Shown here piece by piece: positions 1-8,224 of a DNA stretch of 64,000 nt. Position numbers and translations under genes: made by a program. The DNA lies in contig NZ_JOEV01000014.1 in assembly GCF_000721105.1 (NCBI RefSeq), positions 124,001-188,000 of the forward strand. Direction: 5' to 3'. The stretch is from Streptomyces cellulosae (GTDB lineage Bacteria; Actinomycetota; Actinomycetes; Streptomycetales; Streptomycetaceae). Below the pieces are notes generated by a model. That model was given only the letters and a program-made list of their open reading frames with translations. It was not told where the DNA came from and made no database searches. Within the stretch, counting starts at the first letter, position 1; the number at the start of each line of letters is the position of its first letter.

Positions 1-46
1 AGCACGGTCCGTAATGAGGTTCGTGCGCGAAGAAAACGGAGACGTG

Positions 47-298
47 ATGCAGAAGCTCAAGAAGGTCGCGGCGGTAGCGGTCATGGTCGGCGGTCTCGGT
101 CTGGTCGGCGGCGGTGTCGCCAGCGCCCAGGGTGGCCATGACTACGACGACTTCCCGTTCGCCGTCAACAACCTGCAGGTCGTTGACTGCGACCAGGACT
201 TCGACGGTGGCACCGCCTTCGCCAACCTCCCGGTCGCCGCCGGCGACAGCAACTCGAACATCGGCAACTTCTGCACGGTGATCGGTTCCATCGACTGA
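47..298 (+). CDS. Small secreted protein, GNFCTVIG-ending, paralogue 1
   Basis: An 83-residue protein of unknown function. It starts with a lysine-rich signal peptide (MQKLKK followed by an Ala/Val/Gly-rich core and an ASAQ cleavage site near residue 27), so it should be exported. The mature part is about 55 residues, acidic, with two cysteines, and ends NIGNFCTVIGSID. The ATG at 47 is chosen because GGAG lies 6 bases upstream (38-41); an upstream in-frame ATG at 14 would put extra residues before the signal peptide. The next gene is a paralogue with the same cysteine-ended tail. Small two-cysteine secreted proteins are typical of Streptomyces aerial-hypha surfaces, but I see no chaplin or rodlin domain here. 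Confidence 0.75.
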   Translation: MQKLKKVAAVAVMVGGLGLVGGGVASAQGGHDYDDFPFAVNNLQVVDCDQDFDGGTAFANLPVAAGDSNSNIGNFCTVIGSID

Positions 299-525
299 TT
301 GCAGGACCCCGGGGGCCGGTGGGTCTCGCGCCCTCCTGCGGGACGCGTTCCTCGGTCCCCGTCGCCCCGGACACCCTGATGAATCTCCGCTCGGAGTGGC
401 AGGGAGAGGGGCAAAAAATCGCGGAAAAGGGGATGTCGGGGCAGTTCGAGCTCGACGTCCCCTTTGCTGCGCTAAGCCAGGTCACCACGTCTGTGATGAC
501 CGCGAGTCAACACCTGGAGATACGG

Positions 526-768
526 GTGCGCAGGTTCAAGAAGGTCATGCTGGCCACGAGCGTTCTCAGTGGTGTCGGTCTGGCGACTGCCGGGGCTGCA
601 CAGGCTGCCTGTGATGATGAGGTGCCCCACACCGCCGTCGACAATGCGCAGTATCTGCATTGTGAACAGGAATTCACCTCCCTGGTCACGATCAATGCGC
701 CGATCACCGTCCTCGGCGACAACAACCAGAACATCGGAAACTTCTGCACGGTGCTCGGTTCCGAGTAG
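526..768 (+). CDS. Small secreted protein, GNFCTVLG-ending, paralogue 2
   Basis: An 80-residue exported protein related to the gene at 47-298. It has a basic start (VRRFKK), a hydrophobic signal core and an AQA-A cleavage site, then about 50 mature residues with three cysteines. The tail NIGNFCTVLGSE nearly matches its neighbour. I chose the GTG at 526 because GGAGA sits 6 bases upstream (515-519) and gives a clean signal peptide; ATGs further upstream would add residues that look like non-coding translation. A strong hairpin follows at 811-840. Function unknown; a cell-surface role is inferred from export and from the chaplin-like gene downstream. Confidence 0.75.
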   Translation: MRRFKKVMLATSVLSGVGLATAGAAQAACDDEVPHTAVDNAQYLHCEQEFTSLVTINAPITVLGDNNQNIGNFCTVLGSE

Positions 769-810
769 TGATTGGGCGGCCTTCCAGGTTGGTCTGAATA
801 TCCTCATACA

Positions 811-840
811 GTCAGCGGTCGTCCCCGGACGGCCGCTGAC
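811..840 (+). terminator. Rho-independent-type terminator after the small secreted gene
   Basis: Two 14-base arms (811-824 and 827-840) pair with a single G-U wobble around a 2-base loop and are followed by TCGTTT. It sits 42 bases after the stop at 768 with no other gene in between, so it most likely ends transcription of the small secreted gene. Confidence 0.75.
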
Positions 841-1059
841 TCGTTTCCGGAGACTCTCCTTCCTTGCGACTTCACTCCAACTATCGTCCGATCAATGCAA
901 TTCACATCAACGGCGCCTCTGGGCCACATGGATGAAATCCTGCGGAGAGTAGCCCGGAAGAGTGTCAGCTGCTTGTTGAGCCGTTTCCCGCTGATGCACC
1001 ATCGATTCCGTCCATCTGCTGAAGATGATGTGAGTCGCGCCGGACCTCGGGAGGAAAAT

Positions 1060-1320
1060 GTGAGCAATGCGATCATCTTGCCGCGTTGTCCGGAGACAGG
1101 GAAAGCGTCGTTCCCCACGGAATCAGAGGCGAGGAACTGGCTGGTCAAGCAGCCGCTGCTGGACAGGATCCCCGACCGCATCTACCGATGCTCGGACTGC
1201 CGCTACTGGCACTTCACCGGGTCTCACCACTGGACCAGCCAGAAGATCAAGTGGCAACGAAACTACGGCAGGCGTGACGTCGCTTCCCGGCGCAACGGCA
1301 GGAAGCGGGGCAGGAACTGA
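1060..1320 (+). CDS. Small zinc-ribbon protein
   Basis: An 86-residue basic protein. It opens with CPETGK near residue 10, continues with a short helical stretch, then YRCSDCRYWHFT near residues 43-54, and ends in an Arg/Lys-rich tail. The pattern C-P-x-T-G-K ... Y-x-C-x-x-C-x-x-W-H is shared by many small actinobacterial and actinophage zinc-ribbon proteins and would bind one metal through three cysteines plus a cysteine or histidine. GTG at 1060 is chosen because a perfect GGAGG lies at 1050-1054. The basic tail suggests nucleic-acid binding, but no specific function can be named. It has no signal peptide, unlike its neighbours. Confidence 0.72.
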   Translation: MSNAIILPRCPETGKASFPTESEARNWLVKQPLLDRIPDRIYRCSDCRYWHFTGSHHWTSQKIKWQRNYGRRDVASRRNGRKRGRN

Positions 1321-1462
1321 CGAGTGGTCAGTGCGCTCCCCTCTCTCCTCGCAGCGGCAGGGAACGTCCCCGCGAGCAGGGCACCTTCAGCAGCAGGACC
1401 TTGTGCCCGCCCCGAAGCCCGGGTCGGCTTTTCCCACTTCTTCGACCAGAAAGACGACTAGA

Positions 1463-2254
1463 TTGCGACAGAACCTGAGCAAGGGAATGGTCGTGGCCGG
1501 CGCTGCGACGAGCATCCTGTCGCTGTACGTCATCCCGGCGTTCGCGAGTGCGCAGACGGACGGGCCCCTGGAGGGGACGCTCGGCGCCCTGTCCGGCGCC
1601 AGCGCCCCTGACCTGCCGGTGAGCGATCCCGCGAACGCCTGCCCGGCATCCGTCGGAGTGAGCGCCGACCCGTCCGTGGGGAAGCCCTGCAACAGCGTTG
1701 CCGACTCTCGAGCGGCGCACGGTGCCGCCCATGCCTCTGCCCCCAAGGGGCGGGACAGCTCCGCCGGTTACGGCGACGACGACAGTGGCTCGGGCGGCGG
1801 CGTCGGTCAGATTGACGACCGCCAGGGCGCCGGCGACTCGCTCGGTGGCGTCCTCGGTCCTGGTGACCCCGGGAACCCGCTCGGTGGCGTCCTCGGTCAC
1901 GGTGACGGTGACGGTGGCGACTGGGATTACGACGAGCCCGGCCAGGGTGGTGACTGGGACTACGACCCCGGCCAGGGCGACGAATCCGGCTATGGTGACG
2001 ACGGGGACCCGCCGCCCACGACACCCCCCACCACGACGCCTCCCACCACGCCACCGGTTTCGCCTCCGGCCACCAAGCCCCCGGCGAAGACACCGCCTCG
2101 GCACACCCCGCCCACCACGCCCCCGGCGCAGCCTCCCACCCTCCCCCAGACCGGCGGCGGCGCGGGGACCGTCGCGGGCACGGGCGTTGCCGCGCTGCTC
2201 ATCACGGGCGGCGTAGCCCTGTACCGGCGAGGCCGGACCACTTCGGGTCGGTAG
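1463..2254 (+). CDS. Wall-anchored, divergent chaplin-like protein (LPQTG)
   Basis: A 263-residue exported and sortase-anchored protein. The start LRQNLSKGMVVAGAATS closely resembles chaplin signal peptides. After the cleavage site comes one short domain: GALSG, then LPVSDPANAC (Cys60), then DPSVGKPC (Cys76). These align by eye with the chaplin pattern GVLSGN...VPVNVC...NPxxGNxC, but the two cysteines are 16 residues apart instead of about 18, and the usual GN pairs are lost. A Gly/Asp-rich repeat region (about 100-185) and a Pro/Thr-rich wall-spanning stalk follow. The protein ends with LPQTGG (about 227), a membrane helix and an RRGR tail. TTG at 1463 is chosen by signal-peptide logic; its ribosome site is weak. 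Chaplins coat aerial hyphae, and here that role is inferred only. Confidence 0.7.
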   Translation: MRQNLSKGMVVAGAATSILSLYVIPAFASAQTDGPLEGTLGALSGASAPDLPVSDPANACPASVGVSADPSVGKPCNSVADSRAAHGAAHASAPKGRDSSAGYGDDDSGSGGGVGQIDDRQGAGDSLGGVLGPGDPGNPLGGVLGHGDGDGGDWDYDEPGQGGDWDYDPGQGDESGYGDDGDPPPTTPPTTTPPTTPPVSPPATKPPAKTPPRHTPPTTPPAQPPTLPQTGGGAGTVAGTGVAALLITGGVALYRRGRTTSGR

Positions 2255-2282
2255 GGCTTCCCGTCGGTAGTGCTTCCTTCCG

Positions 2283-2323
2283 GATGCCGGATGCCGGACG
2301 CCTCGCGTCCGGCATCCGGCATC
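2283..2323. terminator. Perfect 19-bp bidirectional terminator hairpin
   Basis: Positions 2283-2301 are the exact reverse complement of 2305-2323, with a 3-base loop. It lies 28 bases after the stop of the plus-strand wall protein and 5 bases beyond the stop of the minus-strand flavoprotein. One structure can therefore terminate both convergent genes. Confidence 0.85.
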
Positions 2324-2328
2324 TGTCG

Positions 2329-3594
2329 TCAGCCGCCTGCCCGCGACGGTGCCTCCGCGGGTTCCCGGACCGCCGGCACCGGGATCGTCCCGGTGGGCGG
2401 GATGGTGCGCAGCCGGTGGCGTACTCCTCGTACGAGCGTCTTCGCCGTGAAGCCCGCGCCCTGGACGAAGCGCATGGCCGGTCCGAACGAGGAAGCGGTC
2501 ATCAGGCCCGCGAGGAACAGTCCCGGGTGTGAGGACTCGAAGTCCCGCCCGACCGCGGGGGAGCCGTCGGCCGCCGTCGCCAGGCTTCCGCGCAGTTCGT
2601 GGGAGAGCAGGGCGAGCCGGTCCGGGGTCGCCCGGAACCCGGTGGCCGCGATCACGTGTTGGGTCTCCAGGGAGAGCGGCTCCCCGCTTCGGCTCGCCGT
2701 CTCCAGTCGTACGCCACCCGGGATCGGACGGGCCGCGGCGACCTCGTGGCCGAGCAGTACCTCCACCGCCGGCTCGACCCGGTCGCGTACCCACCAGGCG
2801 CCCGCCGGGCCCAGCGCGGTGGCCGCGATGCGGGCGCGGGTGGGCTCGGGCAGGCGGCGGAAGAGGCCGGGGCGTTCGGCGTAGAACCAGTTGCGCCAGC
2901 CGCAGCCGAGCCCGCTGTGCGGGGCGCGGGCCGACTGCCACAAGGGGCGCCGCAAGGGTGGTGGCACATCGTTCCAGCACAGTTGGCCGGCCCGGGCCAG
3001 GACGCGGACGCGCGCGCCCTGTTCGGCGAGGAGCGCCGCGGTCTCCAAAGCCGCCTGGCCGCCGCCGATCACCGTGACGTCCCTGCCCCGGAAGCGGCCG
3101 AGGTCGCTGTGGTGGCTGCTGTGCGAAACCAGCGCGGGGTGCAGGCCGTGCAGGGGGGACGGCACCTCCACGAAGGGCATGACGCCGACCGCCAGGGCCA
3201 CCGTCCGGGCACGCAGCACCTCTCCGTCCTCCGTGACCGCCTCGAAGCAGGCCGGGCGGGCCGTCACCCGGTTCACCATCCGCTCGTCCACCGGGGGTAC
3301 GGCGTGGTGCGCGAACCACAGGCCGTACGCGGCGAACTCCTCCACCGGGATCGGCTGCGCGTGACGCGCGGTCAGGCCCCGGGTCGCGCAGTAGGCGTCC
3401 AGTCGCCAACGTCCGCCAGGGTCGGCGAGGTTGGAAGCCCAGGGTTCGGACTTCAGGAACATGCCGCGGGGCATGTGGTCCCGCCAGGACGCCATGGGCC
3501 GCCCGAGGACGCGCAGGTTAAGCCCGGCGGCCGCGGCATGGGAGGCGATGGACAGGCCGTACGGGCCGGCTCCCACCACCAGCAGGTCGTACAT
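2329..3594 (-). CDS. FAD/NAD(P)-dependent monooxygenase-like oxidoreductase
   Basis: A 421-residue flavoprotein. The FAD-binding Rossmann motif GAGPYGLS is at residues 8-15, and a second nucleotide-binding motif GGGQAALE lies near 175, as in N-hydroxylating and Baeyer-Villiger-type monooxygenases. ATGFRATPD near 310 matches the late family motif. The GxGPxGLS spelling is closest to siderophore-type ornithine/lysine N-monooxygenases and their uncharacterised relatives; the substrate cannot be told. The ATG overlaps the stop of the upstream ATP-grasp gene (TGATG at 3592-3596), so the two are translationally coupled and probably act on the same molecule. The convergent hairpin at 2283-2323 ends the unit. 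Confidence 0.8.
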   Translation of the reverse strand: MYDLLVVGAGPYGLSIASHAAAAGLNLRVLGRPMASWRDHMPRGMFLKSEPWASNLADPGGRWRLDAYCATRGLTARHAQPIPVEEFAAYGLWFAHHAVPPVDERMVNRVTARPACFEAVTEDGEVLRARTVALAVGVMPFVEVPSPLHGLHPALVSHSSHHSDLGRFRGRDVTVIGGGQAALETAALLAEQGARVRVLARAGQLCWNDVPPPLRRPLWQSARAPHSGLGCGWRNWFYAERPGLFRRLPEPTRARIAATALGPAGAWWVRDRVEPAVEVLLGHEVAAARPIPGGVRLETASRSGEPLSLETQHVIAATGFRATPDRLALLSHELRGSLATAADGSPAVGRDFESSHPGLFLAGLMTASSFGPAMRFVQGAGFTAKTLVRGVRHRLRTIPPTGTIPVPAVREPAEAPSRAGG

Positions 3595-4853
3595 CAGCAG
3601 CTACTCGCTCTCTCGTCGTCGGTCGGGTTCCGCGTGGCCGCCTGGCGGACCACGCGCGTCGGTGCGGGTGCCGTCGTGGCCGCGCTCAGCCGCTGCCGCA
3701 GCCGATGGGACACATGGCGGCACCACAGGGTCCACATCGCCCGGCCGGGAGCCGGGTCGTCAGAGGCGTACCAGGCCAGCTCACGGCCGTGGCGCGCCGA
3801 CCGCAGCGTGGCCAGCGGCGCGTAGTTCTCCACCACGAACACCCGCCCCGCCCGCGGTGAGCCCTCCGGCACGGGACGCTGTGTCAGGTCGAGGTGCAGG
3901 GCGCGTACGACGTCCACGCCGGAGGTGTCGGTGAAGAGTCGGAACTGGGCGCCGGGACGCGGGTTGAAGTCGAGCAGGTGGTAGCGGCCCGACGTGCCGC
4001 AGCGGCGGAAGTCGAGGTCGAAGATGCCGCGGTAGCCCAGCTCCCGGGTCAGCCGCTCCGCGAGCGCCCGCACCTGCGGGTTGGGCGTCCAGCAGCCGAC
4101 CGCCGTCAGGCCCGCCCCGCGGGGCCAGGCCCGCTGCTTGCGGCCGGGGCCGCCCGCGCGCACGGCGCTGGAGCGGTCCGCGTATCCGTGGAAGAACCAG
4201 TCGCGGTCCGGGCCCGGCGGCAAATGCGCCTGCAGCAGCAGCGGGCTGCCGGCCTCCTCGGTGCGCAGGTACAACTGCCGGGCCTGCCAAGCCGACTTCA
4301 CCAGCACCGTGCTGCGCAGCCCGCTGCCGTCCGGCACCAGCCAGGGCCTGCTCCACTTCGCCACCACCGGCAGTCCCAGGCGCGCGGCGGCGTCGGCGGC
4401 CTGCGCCGGACTGTCCGGGATCAGTGTCACCGGGTGCGGGATGCCCGCGGACGCGCAGACGGCGGCCAGTTCGGCCTTGTCGGCGACGCGTTCGGGCAGT
4501 GCGCCGGGTCCGGCGGGCAGCAGATAGGACGGCGTGAGTTCCTCACGCATGCGGCTCACGGCGATGGCGCTCGCGTCGTCCATCGGGATCAGGACGGCGG
4601 GTCGGGCGATCCGGGCGGCCACCCGGAGCAGCAGCGCGGCGATCTCGCGGGCAGACGCCCCGGGTGGCGGCGGGGGATGCATCTGGTGCGCGAACCGTGA
4701 TCTGACGACGGGACTTCCCGCCGAGTCGGCGACCACATGCACTTCCACTCCCGCTCTGCCCAGCGAGCGCACGGCTCCGAGCGTTCCGTGGTGAAAGGGA
4801 TTCCGGTCGATCCGCAGCAGAACGGCGGGGACCCGGGTGTCGAGCAGTGACAT
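3594..4853 (-). CDS. ATP-grasp family ligase
   Basis: A 419-residue ATP-grasp enzyme. The N-terminal pre-grasp region (LGAVRSLGRAGVEVHVVADS) is of the carbamoyl-phosphate-synthase-like type. Central ADVVAKW-like features (GLPVVAKWS near 140-150) and the metal/ATP site FDLDFR followed by LLDFNPRPGAQF near 275-305 are present. Such enzymes form amide or carboxyl-phosphate bonds at the expense of ATP; the substrate is unknown. I chose the ATG at 4853 because GGAAAG lies a few bases upstream; the reading frame is open further upstream but without a better site. It overlaps the flavoprotein downstream by one base (TGATG). The divergent neighbour is a secreted GH26 enzyme, so a role in modifying a surface glycan is possible but unproven. 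Confidence 0.78.
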   Translation of the reverse strand: MSLLDTRVPAVLLRIDRNPFHHGTLGAVRSLGRAGVEVHVVADSAGSPVVRSRFAHQMHPPPPPGASAREIAALLLRVAARIARPAVLIPMDDASAIAVSRMREELTPSYLLPAGPGALPERVADKAELAAVCASAGIPHPVTLIPDSPAQAADAAARLGLPVVAKWSRPWLVPDGSGLRSTVLVKSAWQARQLYLRTEEAGSPLLLQAHLPPGPDRDWFFHGYADRSSAVRAGGPGRKQRAWPRGAGLTAVGCWTPNPQVRALAERLTRELGYRGIFDLDFRRCGTSGRYHLLDFNPRPGAQFRLFTDTSGVDVVRALHLDLTQRPVPEGSPRAGRVFVVENYAPLATLRSARHGRELAWYASDDPAPGRAMWTLWCRHVSHRLRQRLSAATTAPAPTRVVRQAATRNPTDDERASSC

Positions 4854-5025
4854 GGACGGTCTTTCCTTGGGTCGGCTCACCCGTGCGGGGGAGCGGGTCA
4901 CTCGAAGGCCCTAGGGCCGGTGGCGCCATGTCATTTCATGTGACTGACTGCGTGTGACAGGGCGTCAGCAAAACGTGACGGGGTGTCACTAATGCGGGCG
5001 ACCAAGTACGGAGAGAGGAGCAGGC
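4854..5025. promoter_or_regulatory. Divergent promoter region with repeated TGTGAC motifs
   Basis: This 172-base gap separates the minus-strand ATP-grasp gene from the plus-strand GH26 gene. At about 4936-4990 it holds several spaced GTGAC/GTCAC half-sites, including the palindrome GTGAC-GGGGT-GTCAC at 4975-4989. The arrangement looks like an operator for a dimeric regulator shared by both genes. No regulator is identifiable from sequence alone. Confidence 0.5.
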
Positions 5026-6414
5026 ATGGCCCCACAGCAGTGTCCTGGCCGGACCGGACGGCGGGCGGTCATCGCGGTGGCGGCCGCCGTCTTCGTCACG
5101 CTGGTGTCCGGCCCCGGTTTCGTGGCGGCGGCGGTGAGCTTCCCCGACCCTCCCACTGCGACGCCTGCCGACCCGGCGCCGACGGCTTCCGCGCCGACTC
5201 CGGTCACGCCGTCCACGGAATCGGCGCAACCGGAGGAAGCCACAATCACTCCCGTCCCCACGGCCCCGTCCGGCTCTGTGCTGCCGACCCCGTTCGGTTC
5301 CGTACCGCCGATGTCGTCCGCCCCCGGGCCGACGATCGCGCCGCCCGCGAAGGAGAGTCCGGCCTTCGGTGCCTTCCTCGGCTCCGGAGCCGACGGTGTA
5401 ACCCGCATGGAGGAGTTCAGCGACTGGCTGGGCGGGGCCGACCTGCGCGTCGGCCACACCTACCTGCCCGGTGACAGCTGGAGCAACATCGAAGGCGCCT
5501 CTGAGGTCCTCGACCCGTGGGCGCGCTGGCGCAAGGACCGGGACGACCGGATGCTCGTCCTCAACGTGCCCCTGCAGGAACGCAACGAGCACCCAGTCTC
5601 CGACGCTCAGGTCCGGTTGTTGCTGCGGCAGGGCGCGGCCGGCGAGTTCGATCACCACTTCCGCGCCCTCGCCGAGAAGCTGGTCGCCCTGAACGTGCCG
5701 GACACGATCCTGGTGCTCGGCTGGGAGATGAACGGCACGACGTACGCGCATCGCTGCGGGCCGGATCCGGAGGCCTGGAAGACGTACTGGAACAGGGTCG
5801 TCACCACGATGCGTTCGGTGCCGGGCCAGCAATTCCGGTTCGACTTCACTCCGAGCCGCGGCCGGGACGCCGTCCCGTGGACGAGGTGCTATCCGGGAGA
5901 CGACACGGTCGACATCATCGGCATGGACACCTACGACCAGCCGGAGGGCCTGTCGTTCGCCGAGCAGATCACCGAGCCCTACGGACTCCAGGCACACGTG
6001 GACTTCGCGAAATTGCACAACAAGCCCATCTCCTATGCCGAGTGGGGGCTCTTCCGCAATGGTGACAACGCCGTCTACATGCTGGGCATGCTCGCCTGGA
6101 TCGCCATGCACAAGCCGGTGTACAACACGCTGACCGACTACTGCCCGCACGGTGTCTGGCAGTGCGCGGCCAACCCCGTGTCCTCTCGGATCTACCGTGC
6201 GATCCTCTCCGCCCGCACCGAGGGACCGGCCGAGCCGGAAGTCCCCGTCATGCCGGAAGTCCCGGTCACGCAGCCCACGCCGAACCCGTCCACCCCGACC
6301 GTCACGCAGCGGCGCCCGGCACGCTGTTCGCCGCTGCACCTCGGCGACCGGGTGGAGCACTGGCTCGGGGGAAAGCTGTGCCTGCGTCTCGAATGGTGGT
6401 CGCGCACCCGATGA
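5026..6414 (+). CDS. Secreted GH26 glycoside hydrolase (mannanase-like)
   Basis: A 462-residue exported enzyme. A twin-arginine-containing or Sec signal (RTGRRAVIAVAAAV, cleavage near 38) is followed by a Pro/Thr/Ser-rich linker (about 40-110) and a GH26 barrel (about 115-400). The acid/base glutamate is E234 in GWEMNG and the nucleophile is E339 in YAEWGL, the two strand-end signatures of GH26. A second Pro/Thr linker and a short Cys-containing tail follow. GH26 enzymes cut beta-mannans or related beta-glycans. ATG at 5026 has GGAGAGAGGAG just upstream. Its position next to a polysaccharide operon suggests it trims or recycles that polymer, although free mannan degradation is equally possible. 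Confidence 0.85.
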   Translation: MAPQQCPGRTGRRAVIAVAAAVFVTLVSGPGFVAAAVSFPDPPTATPADPAPTASAPTPVTPSTESAQPEEATITPVPTAPSGSVLPTPFGSVPPMSSAPGPTIAPPAKESPAFGAFLGSGADGVTRMEEFSDWLGGADLRVGHTYLPGDSWSNIEGASEVLDPWARWRKDRDDRMLVLNVPLQERNEHPVSDAQVRLLLRQGAAGEFDHHFRALAEKLVALNVPDTILVLGWEMNGTTYAHRCGPDPEAWKTYWNRVVTTMRSVPGQQFRFDFTPSRGRDAVPWTRCYPGDDTVDIIGMDTYDQPEGLSFAEQITEPYGLQAHVDFAKLHNKPISYAEWGLFRNGDNAVYMLGMLAWIAMHKPVYNTLTDYCPHGVWQCAANPVSSRIYRAILSARTEGPAEPEVPVMPEVPVTQPTPNPSTPTVTQRRPARCSPLHLGDRVEHWLGGKLCLRLEWWSRTR

Positions 6415-6428
6415 CCGCCGGCGGCGGC

Positions 6429-7556
6429 TCATGAGGCGGGGCCGCGGCCACCGGGGCGCGGCGGGAGGCGGCGCAGTACGTCTTTGCCGTTCCGCCGTGC
6501 GACCGTGCCCCAGAGCACCGCCGACATCAGCGGGGCCGTGCTCCGGCGGGCCAACAGCAGACGCTGGTTGACCACCGGTCGGGGCCGCCAGTGGTGCTTG
6601 TAGGGTTCGTTGCCGCGCAGCAGGCTCAGCGTGCCCAGGTCACCGGTACCCGTGTGCTCGGCGCACGCGTCGAGGAGCATCACCGCCACGTCCGCCTTGC
6701 GTTCCCGCAGGCTCGGATGGGCCCCGTACAGATAGCCGCCCACGAGCCGACGTGACCGCAGGGTCACGTCCACGGCCACCACGTCACCGCCGAGCCGGAA
6801 CTCGGTGACCACCGCGTCGCCGGAGCGCACCATCGGTTCCACGGAACGCACCAGATGTTCGCAGAAACGGGTACGCAGATGCTCCGTCGTCACCTTCCGC
6901 CCCTGCCACTGCAGCCGGTGCAGCTCCACCAGCCGCCGCAGCGCCGCGGTCACCTCGTCCGGCCGTACGACATGCCGCTCCACACCGAGCGACTTCAGTC
7001 TGCGCAGCTTGGACCGCACCCGCTGGGCCCCGCGGGACGGCAGCCGGGACACCAGCGCGTCCATGGGCGCGGCCGGCAGCTCCAGGCACAGCGAGTCCCG
7101 CACCCGACGGCGCGGACCGGTCCAGCGGTCGTAGACGTGCTCGACCGCGCCCCCCGGCCGCACCTCGCGGAAGTCGATCAGCGCGGTGCGGGCGGCGGCC
7201 GACAGCGCATCGGTGAGCGCGGCCGCCGCGCGGTCCGCCCGCTCGTCGTCGATGAGCACATCCCCGTAGTCGGAGATCACCCCGCCGAGGGGGACCAGGC
7301 TGGGCACCGGACCGCGCCGGAGCATCAGGGGCGCGGCGGCGACGAGTTCGGCGCCCTCGCGCACGAGCACCAGCCGCAGCCGGCCGGGCCTGCCGTACGA
7401 CAGCCACCACGAGTGCAGCCAGGCGTGGTTCTGGAACGGGGTGGCCGCACCGCACCGCTCGTACAGCCGCCCCCATTGCGGGGCCAGCTCGGCGAAGGCG
7501 GGCGCTTCGGTGACGATTTCCGTCGTGTACGCCGCTGTCGTGTACGCCGCTGTCAC
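6429..7556 (-). CDS. GNAT-fold (CelD/BioF2-like) acyltransferase of the polysaccharide operon
   Basis: A 375-residue protein. An N-terminal half (FQNHAWLHSWW, then LVLVREGAELVAAAPL) and a C-terminal half (LYGAHPSLRERKADVAVML) give the tandem GNAT layout of the CelD/BcsL and FemAB-like family common in exopolysaccharide clusters. These enzymes usually transfer an acyl or amino-acyl group to a glycan or its precursor. The GTG at 7556 overlaps the upstream stop as GTGA, which fixes the start. A curious N-terminal duplication, TAAYTT repeated, follows the start codon. It is the last gene of the operon and converges with the GH26 gene. Confidence 0.78.
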   Translation of the reverse strand: MTAAYTTAAYTTEIVTEAPAFAELAPQWGRLYERCGAATPFQNHAWLHSWWLSYGRPGRLRLVLVREGAELVAAAPLMLRRGPVPSLVPLGGVISDYGDVLIDDERADRAAAALTDALSAAARTALIDFREVRPGGAVEHVYDRWTGPRRRVRDSLCLELPAAPMDALVSRLPSRGAQRVRSKLRRLKSLGVERHVVRPDEVTAALRRLVELHRLQWQGRKVTTEHLRTRFCEHLVRSVEPMVRSGDAVVTEFRLGGDVVAVDVTLRSRRLVGGYLYGAHPSLRERKADVAVMLLDACAEHTGTGDLGTLSLLRGNEPYKHHWRPRPVVNQRLLLARRSTAPLMSAVLWGTVARRNGKDVLRRLPPRPGGRGPAS

Positions 7557-8224
7557 AGCTGTCCGTGCACGTCGGCGGCGGCGGGGGCCGGAACGGGCAC
7601 CGGGGCGGGGCGGACGGTGTCGTGCTCCCAGGTTCTGGTCCGCCTCGGCCGGACGAGCAGAATCAGTCCGCCGAGCAGGCCGCCCGCGCTGGTGCCGACC
7701 AGCAGGGTGACCTTCGGTGACGGGGACGACGGCTCGGTCGGTCGCACGGCCCGTGAGAACTGGAGGAGTTGGATGCGGGTGCTGTCCTTGGTGGCGTTCG
7801 CGTGCACGGTCAGCGCGCCGGCGACGGCGTTGGCCATGCGGGCGGCGGCACCGGGGCGCCGCGAGGTGGCCGAGACGGCGATCATCGGGGCGTCCGGAGA
7901 GGTCGCCGTGCGCACGCTCCGCTGCAGCGTGCGCACCGGCACGTCCGCCTTCACCTGCGCGTCCCCGAGCACCGCGAGCTGCGTGGCGGCCCGGCCGTAC
8001 GCCTGCGCGAAGCCGAGCGCGGTGGCCGGGTCGGACTGCTCGGTGGGTACCGCGACGACATAGCTGGTGGCCGTGTACGCCGGGGGCCTCAGCTGGCTGT
8101 AGGCGACGCCGGCCAGGCCGCCGACGAGCGTGCAGAAGGTGAGCAGCGCCCAGGGCAGCAGCGCGGCCGCGAAGCGGGCCAGGCGCCCGGACCGCCGGGG
8201 GCGTGGGGTGGAGTGGTCGGTCAT
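7553..8224 (-). CDS. Wzz/YveK-like chain-length determinant protein
   Basis: A 223-residue membrane protein with one helix near residues 22-43 (ALLPWALLTFCTLVGGLAG) and a second near 175-192, enclosing an extracytoplasmic domain. This is the layout of polysaccharide co-polymerases of the Wzz/CapA-YveK type, which set polymer length together with the polymerase. There is no fused tyrosine kinase domain. Its ATG overlaps the stop of the upstream glycosyltransferase (ATGA at 8221-8224), and its stop overlaps the next start. The family match rests on topology and on operon position more than on motifs. Confidence 0.75.
   Translation of the reverse strand: MTDHSTPRPRRSGRLARFAAALLPWALLTFCTLVGGLAGVAYSQLRPPAYTATSYVVAVPTEQSDPATALGFAQAYGRAATQLAVLGDAQVKADVPVRTLQRSVRTATSPDAPMIAVSATSRRPGAAARMANAVAGALTVHANATKDSTRIQLLQFSRAVRPTEPSSPSPKVTLLVGTSAGGLLGGLILLVRPRRTRTWEHDTVRPAPVPVPAPAAADVHGQL

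Noticed and set aside
1328..3409. A 693-codon open frame antisense to the chaplin-like and flavoprotein genes
   Set aside because: Low-complexity Arg/Gly/Pro translation, no domain, and it spans two well-supported genes and the terminator between them. It is a GC-bias shadow.
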